From contig CAZWBJ010000031.1 in the NCBI GenBank assembly GCA_964632175.1, forward strand, positions 1-8,221: 8,221 nucleotides of DNA, given 5' to 3'. The notes under the pieces are model-generated. The model was not told the origin of the DNA and made no database searches. It saw only the letters and a list, made by a program, of their open reading frames with translations. Position numbers and translations under genes: made by a program. This document shows, piece by piece, positions 6,037-8,221 of the stretch. This DNA is from JAWBSP01 sp964632175. GTDB taxonomy: Archaea > Hadarchaeota > Hadarchaeia > Hadarchaeales > JAWBSP01. Each line of letters opens with the position of its first letter. The stretch's first letter is position 1.

Positions 6037-7173
6037 CTAATTATGAGCCTGTCCCCCCACCAAGTGCTCGAGCTCCGGAATTAGAACCTCCACGGGCGCC
6101 TCCTCTATGCTGAGGAGAGTGGTAAGGCCCCTCGCCCTGAACTGTTTCGCGGTCAAAAGACCCAGAGCCCTCAGCCTCTCCAGGTTGTCCCAGAAGCGTG
6201 TGTAGGCCAGTGGGCTGACCCCGTACTCCTCGCAGGCCACCCTGTAGGTCTCGTAGGCCTCCTTGGCGGTGGTGTAGGCCGCCTTGGTGGACCTGAGCCT
6301 CCTAGCCACGGCGAGAAGGGAGAGGATCTCCTGCTGGCGGAGCTCTTGGAGGATGTGTTTCTTCAGTTCCGGATAAATGGAGGCCTTCGCTTCCCTCACG
6401 TGATCGGGCAGGATCTTGGGCTTCCCCTGCTGCTCCGCCAGACACCCGGCCCTGTAGAGGATCTCGAGGGCGAACCTGGCATCCCCCGTCCCCGAGGCCA
6501 TGTCCGCTATGAGCCTGAGGGTTTCCCTTTCCACCTTCCCCGGCGCGATGGCCTCCCCCGCCCTGTAAACAAGGATATCGAAGAGCTGGTCGGCGGAGTA
6601 GCGGCTGAGCTCGATCAGGTTGTGGAAGAAGGTCCCCCTGGTAGCGGCATCGAGCCTGTTCAGAAAGCTCTCGCCCTTGCAGGTGGCCAGCAGACCTATC
6701 CTCCGTGCCTCCGGGTTTTTCTCCGGGTACCTGGTGAGCAGGTAGAGGAAATCGGGGCCCTCGCTCTCCACCAGGTAATCCAGTTCGTCGAGGATGAGGA
6801 GCAGCCTCCGCCCGTGCTTGCCCAGGTGCTCCACCAGCGTGCCGAGGGCCTCCTCCGCGGAAAAACCCCTGGAGGGGAAGGAGGGATAAAACTTCCTCAC
6901 CGCCTCCACCAAGATCAGGAAGGGGGAGCGGGTGATCCTGCAGTTCACGTAGACGCAGGGGACCCCCCTCTTTTCCGCGTCCCTCCCGAAGCTCTGGCTC
7001 AGGGAGGTCTTGCCCACGCCCACGCTTCCCACCAGGAGGACCCTCGGCCCCACCCTCCCCTCAAAAAAGTCGGAGAAGAATTCCTCCAGCTTCTTCCTCT
7101 CCCTCTCCCGGTGGGGAAGCTTGGGGGGGAGGTAGTCGGGGAGGAGCTTGGCCTTGTCCAAAAAGATTCCCAT
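6037..7173 (-). CDS. cdc6: Orc1/Cdc6-family replication initiator ATPase
   Basis: An AAA+ protein of the archaeal Orc1/Cdc6 family, which binds origin recognition boxes and helps load the MCM helicase. The 378-residue product begins with the usual linker and PxxLPHRERE phrase (17-25). It has Walker A GSVGVGKT (49-56), Walker B LLLILDELD (124-132; Asp129, Glu130) and a sensor-2 region GTGDARFALEIL (228-239, Arg233), followed by a C-terminal winged-helix part (about 285-378). The strand where sensor 1 normally presents Asn reads LLATCKGESF (161-170), so the Asn seems replaced. That fits a divergent paralogue more than the main origin-linked Orc1. The ATG at 7173 has no strong Shine-Dalgarno sequence. 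The gene is divergent from the archaemetzincin with 43 bases between start codons. Confidence 0.93.
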   Translation of the reverse strand: MGIFLDKAKLLPDYLPPKLPHRERERKKLEEFFSDFFEGRVGPRVLLVGSVGVGKTSLSQSFGRDAEKRGVPCVYVNCRITRSPFLILVEAVRKFYPSFPSRGFSAEEALGTLVEHLGKHGRRLLLILDELDYLVESEGPDFLYLLTRYPEKNPEARRIGLLATCKGESFLNRLDAATRGTFFHNLIELSRYSADQLFDILVYRAGEAIAPGKVERETLRLIADMASGTGDARFALEILYRAGCLAEQQGKPKILPDHVREAKASIYPELKKHILQELRQQEILSLLAVARRLRSTKAAYTTAKEAYETYRVACEEYGVSPLAYTRFWDNLERLRALGLLTAKQFRARGLTTLLSIEEAPVEVLIPELEHLVGGQAHN

Positions 7174-7190
7174 CCGTTTCTCAGGGCACG

Positions 7191-7200
7191 AGTTAAAACT
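7191..7200. promoter_or_regulatory. Shared AT-rich promoter element between cdc6 and amzA
   Basis: AGTTAAAACT has inverted arms AGTT/AACT around AA. Its centre (7195.5) is about 22 bases from each divergent ATG (7173 and 7217). It is the only TATA-like sequence in the 43-base gap, so one box, or two overlapping boxes, must serve both genes. Both mRNAs would be leaderless or nearly so. Confidence 0.45.
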
Positions 7201-7216
7201 TCTGGGCGAGAAAGGA

Positions 7217-7753
7217 ATGCTTTTGAGGCTGGTCGGACTTGGGGAAACCAGCGGGGAAATGCTACGGGAGCTCTCCCGGGCCCTAGCCTCCCACCTGAAG
7301 CTCTACTGCGTGGTGGGCCCGTTCCTAGAAATCCCTCCCGGGTCCTACCACGCGGGGAGGAGGCAGTACGACGCGGACCTCATCATGAACCGGCTGCTCG
7401 CCAGGATCCCGGGAAGATTCCTAGCCGTGACCACCAAGGATCTCTTCACCTCCTCCTGCGACCTCAACTTCATCTTCGGGCAGGCCCAGTGCCCGGGGAG
7501 GGGGGCCATCGTCTCCTCCTGCAGGCTGGACCCCTCCTTTTACGGCCTCCCTAGGAACCCTGACCTCCTGCTCGAGAGGCTGGTGAAAGAGGCGGTCCAT
7601 GAGACCGGGCACACCTTCGGGCTCACCCACTGCCCCAATCCCGCGTGCGTCATGAGCTTTTCCAACAGCGTGCTGGATGTCGACAGGAAGAGCAAGAACC
7701 TCTGCCCCTCCTGTTCCTCCAAGTTAGAGGCCGTGCGCTCGCTGAACCCGTAG
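7217..7753 (+). CDS. amzA: Archaemetzincin, zinc metalloprotease
   Basis: A 178-residue archaemetzincin, a small metzincin-type zinc peptidase whose physiological substrate is unknown. The active site is HETGH (128-132) with third ligand His138 in FGLTHC and catalytic base Glu129. The Cys-x4-Cys-x-Met segment (Cys139, Cys144, Met146) and CPSC (163-166) supply four Cys for the second, structural zinc. The N-terminal half shows the family's RRQYDADLIMNRLL and DLNFIFGQA phrases. The spacing from Met146 to Cys163 is 16 residues, against 17 in the consensus as I recall it. The start is the ATG at 7217, which fits family N-termini; a TTG at 7148 would overlap cdc6 coding sequence. No signal peptide or membrane helix is seen, so it should be cytoplasmic. 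Extra Cys at 31, 81, 92 and 102 are not part of the known zinc sites. Confidence 0.94.
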   Translation: MLLRLVGLGETSGEMLRELSRALASHLKLYCVVGPFLEIPPGSYHAGRRQYDADLIMNRLLARIPGRFLAVTTKDLFTSSCDLNFIFGQAQCPGRGAIVSSCRLDPSFYGLPRNPDLLLERLVKEAVHETGHTFGLTHCPNPACVMSFSNSVLDVDRKSKNLCPSCSSKLEAVRSLNP

Positions 7754-7792
7754 GTTCTCGTTTGGCGCAAAGGAGGCGAAGGGGGGAAGTCG

Positions 7793-7861
7793 ATGGTGGT
7801 AGATGAGGTAAGGGTGAATCTGCCCACTTCACCAGCGGAAACTCGTGAGATCAGCAGGTGA
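7793..7861 (+). CDS. Possible 22-residue small ORF
   Basis: ATG at 7793 to TGA at 7861 would encode a hydrophilic peptide beginning MVVDEVRVNLP. It is preceded by purine-rich AGGAGG (7771-7776) and by GGGGGGA (7781-7787), the latter 6 bases from ATG, a good archaeal ribosome binding site. It lies 39 bases after amzA on the same strand, and its last 11 bases overlap the 3' end of the convergent Mth938 gene. I recognise no family, and a 22-codon frame can arise by chance. Confidence 0.2.
   Translation: MVVDEVRVNLPTSPAETREISR
7831..7842 (+). other. Origin-recognition-box-like sequence
   Basis: ACCAGCGGAAAC matches the core of the mini-ORB CCAGTGGAAAC, recalled from Pyrococcus-type origins, at 10 of 11 positions. 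It lies in the gap between amzA and the Mth938 gene, about 660 bases from cdc6. The G-string that normally follows an ORB is missing, only one clear copy is present, and there is no AT-rich unwinding region, so this is not evidence of a full origin. Confidence 0.25.
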
Positions 7862-8189
7862 GGTGGAATGCCCCGACCACCCGTTTGCCCTTCAACTCAT
7901 TGAACATCCTTACGGCCTCGCGGGTGGGCGCCACATGAACCTCCATGTTCTTCATCCGCAGATAGCGGAGGGTTTCCTCGGGCACCTCCATTACCCCGGA
8001 GTATCCGGTTCCGACGACCAGGACATCAGGCTTGAATTCAAGCACCTCCTCCAGATCGTCCACATCCAGCCTGTGCCCCTCCTTCCTCCACCAGCGGTCC
8101 CTCACCCTATCAGGAAAGACTATCACGTCTGAGGTGTACGTCTTCCCGTCGATGACGATGGAGCCGAACTCGTACTTCTGGATCCTCAT
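7851..8189 (-). CDS. Mth938-domain (DUF498/NDUFAF3-like) protein
   Basis: A 112-residue single-domain protein of the Mth938/DUF498 family, which is related to the eukaryotic complex I assembly factor NDUFAF3. Its biochemical role in archaea is not established. Family phrases are clear: YEFGSIVIDGKTYTSDVIVFPDRV (6-29, given in part), WWRKEGHRL (33-41), PDVLVVGTGYSG (54-65) and the C-terminal AFHLTC. The ATG at 8189 is chosen; an in-frame GTG lies directly upstream at 8192. No strong Shine-Dalgarno sequence is visible, and a weak CTAAAT element about 19 bases upstream could be part of its promoter near the window edge. It converges on amzA with 97 bases between stop codons. No T-tract terminator is visible in that gap on either strand. 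Confidence 0.93.
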   Translation of the reverse strand: MRIQKYEFGSIVIDGKTYTSDVIVFPDRVRDRWWRKEGHRLDVDDLEEVLEFKPDVLVVGTGYSGVMEVPEETLRYLRMKNMEVHVAPTREAVRMFNELKGKRVVGAFHLTC

Positions 8190-8221
8190 CACTTATGTAG
8201 TTCACATTTAGCCTGTTCACG

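Noticed and set aside
6037..6043. ATAATTA on the minus strand as a promoter for tRNA-Pro
   Set aside because: Its centre is only about 21 bases from the mature tRNA 5' end, so transcription would start inside the tRNA. It is also part of the cdc6 stop region.
7148..7216. Upstream TTG extension of the archaemetzincin
   Set aside because: It would overlap the cdc6 coding start and add residues not found in the family; the ATG at 7217 gives the expected N-terminus.
6346..7554. Plus-strand ORF (402 codons) spanning cdc6 and amzA
   Set aside because: It is antisense to the Walker motifs of cdc6 and out of frame with the archaemetzincin, and has no domain signal of its own.
8186..8192. GTGATGA on the minus strand, a perfect C-box for a C/D guide RNA
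   Set aside because: It is the start-codon region of the Mth938 gene, and no D box (CTGA) occurs at guide-RNA distance downstream.
8195..8207. ATGT-N5-ACAT inverted repeat upstream of the Mth938 gene
   Set aside because: The arms are only 4 bases and the site is at the window edge with no supporting context, so it is indistinguishable from chance.

Overview
The window reads as a GC-rich (roughly 60% by eye) archaeal chromosome segment. It carries genes of archaeal or archaeal/eukaryotic type: an archaeal tRNA-splicing endonuclease, a tryptophanyl-tRNA synthetase of the archaeal/eukaryotic kind, an Orc1/Cdc6 initiator, an archaemetzincin and an Mth938-family protein. Arg codons are mostly AGG and Leu codons mostly CTC/CTG, one gene starts with TTG, several genes have almost no 5' leader, and the tRNA stems are GC-rich. 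Together these suggest a thermophilic archaeon. A euryarchaeal or Hadarchaeota-like lineage is a guess that the sequence alone cannot settle.

Layout. From 1 to 1479 (minus strand) is the 5' part of a membrane-anchored protein with four Ig/CARDB-like repeats; its end lies beyond the left edge. After 117 bases holding oligo-T tracts and a likely promoter come three tightly packed minus-strand genes, in transcription order endA, trpS, ppdK (5862 down to 1597). endA and trpS overlap by ATGA, and the ppdK Shine-Dalgarno sequence begins at the last base of the trpS stop codon. Upstream of endA is a 79-base gap with a TATA-like box and a short palindrome, then tRNA-Pro(CGG) with an encoded CCA, then an orc1/cdc6 gene, all on the minus strand. 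An archaemetzincin gene is divergent from cdc6 across only 43 bases. It converges on a minus-strand Mth938-family gene at the right edge.

How they fit together. endA and trpS both act in tRNA-Trp biology, because archaeal tRNA-Trp precursors commonly contain an intron, so their coupling makes sense. ppdK interconverts pyruvate and PEP and looks like a metabolic passenger of the same transcript. cdc6 is a replication initiator-type ATPase and may be co-transcribed with the tRNA 17 bases downstream. cdc6 and the archaemetzincin seem to share one AT-rich element placed midway between their start codons.

Most of the window is conserved archaeal core genome, and I see no clear new multi-gene system. 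The least explained items are the membrane-anchored repeat protein, the symmetric cdc6/amzA control region, and the short 7754-7850 gap. That gap holds both an origin-recognition-box-like sequence and a possible 22-residue ORF. No insertion sequence, CRISPR array or phage gene is visible.
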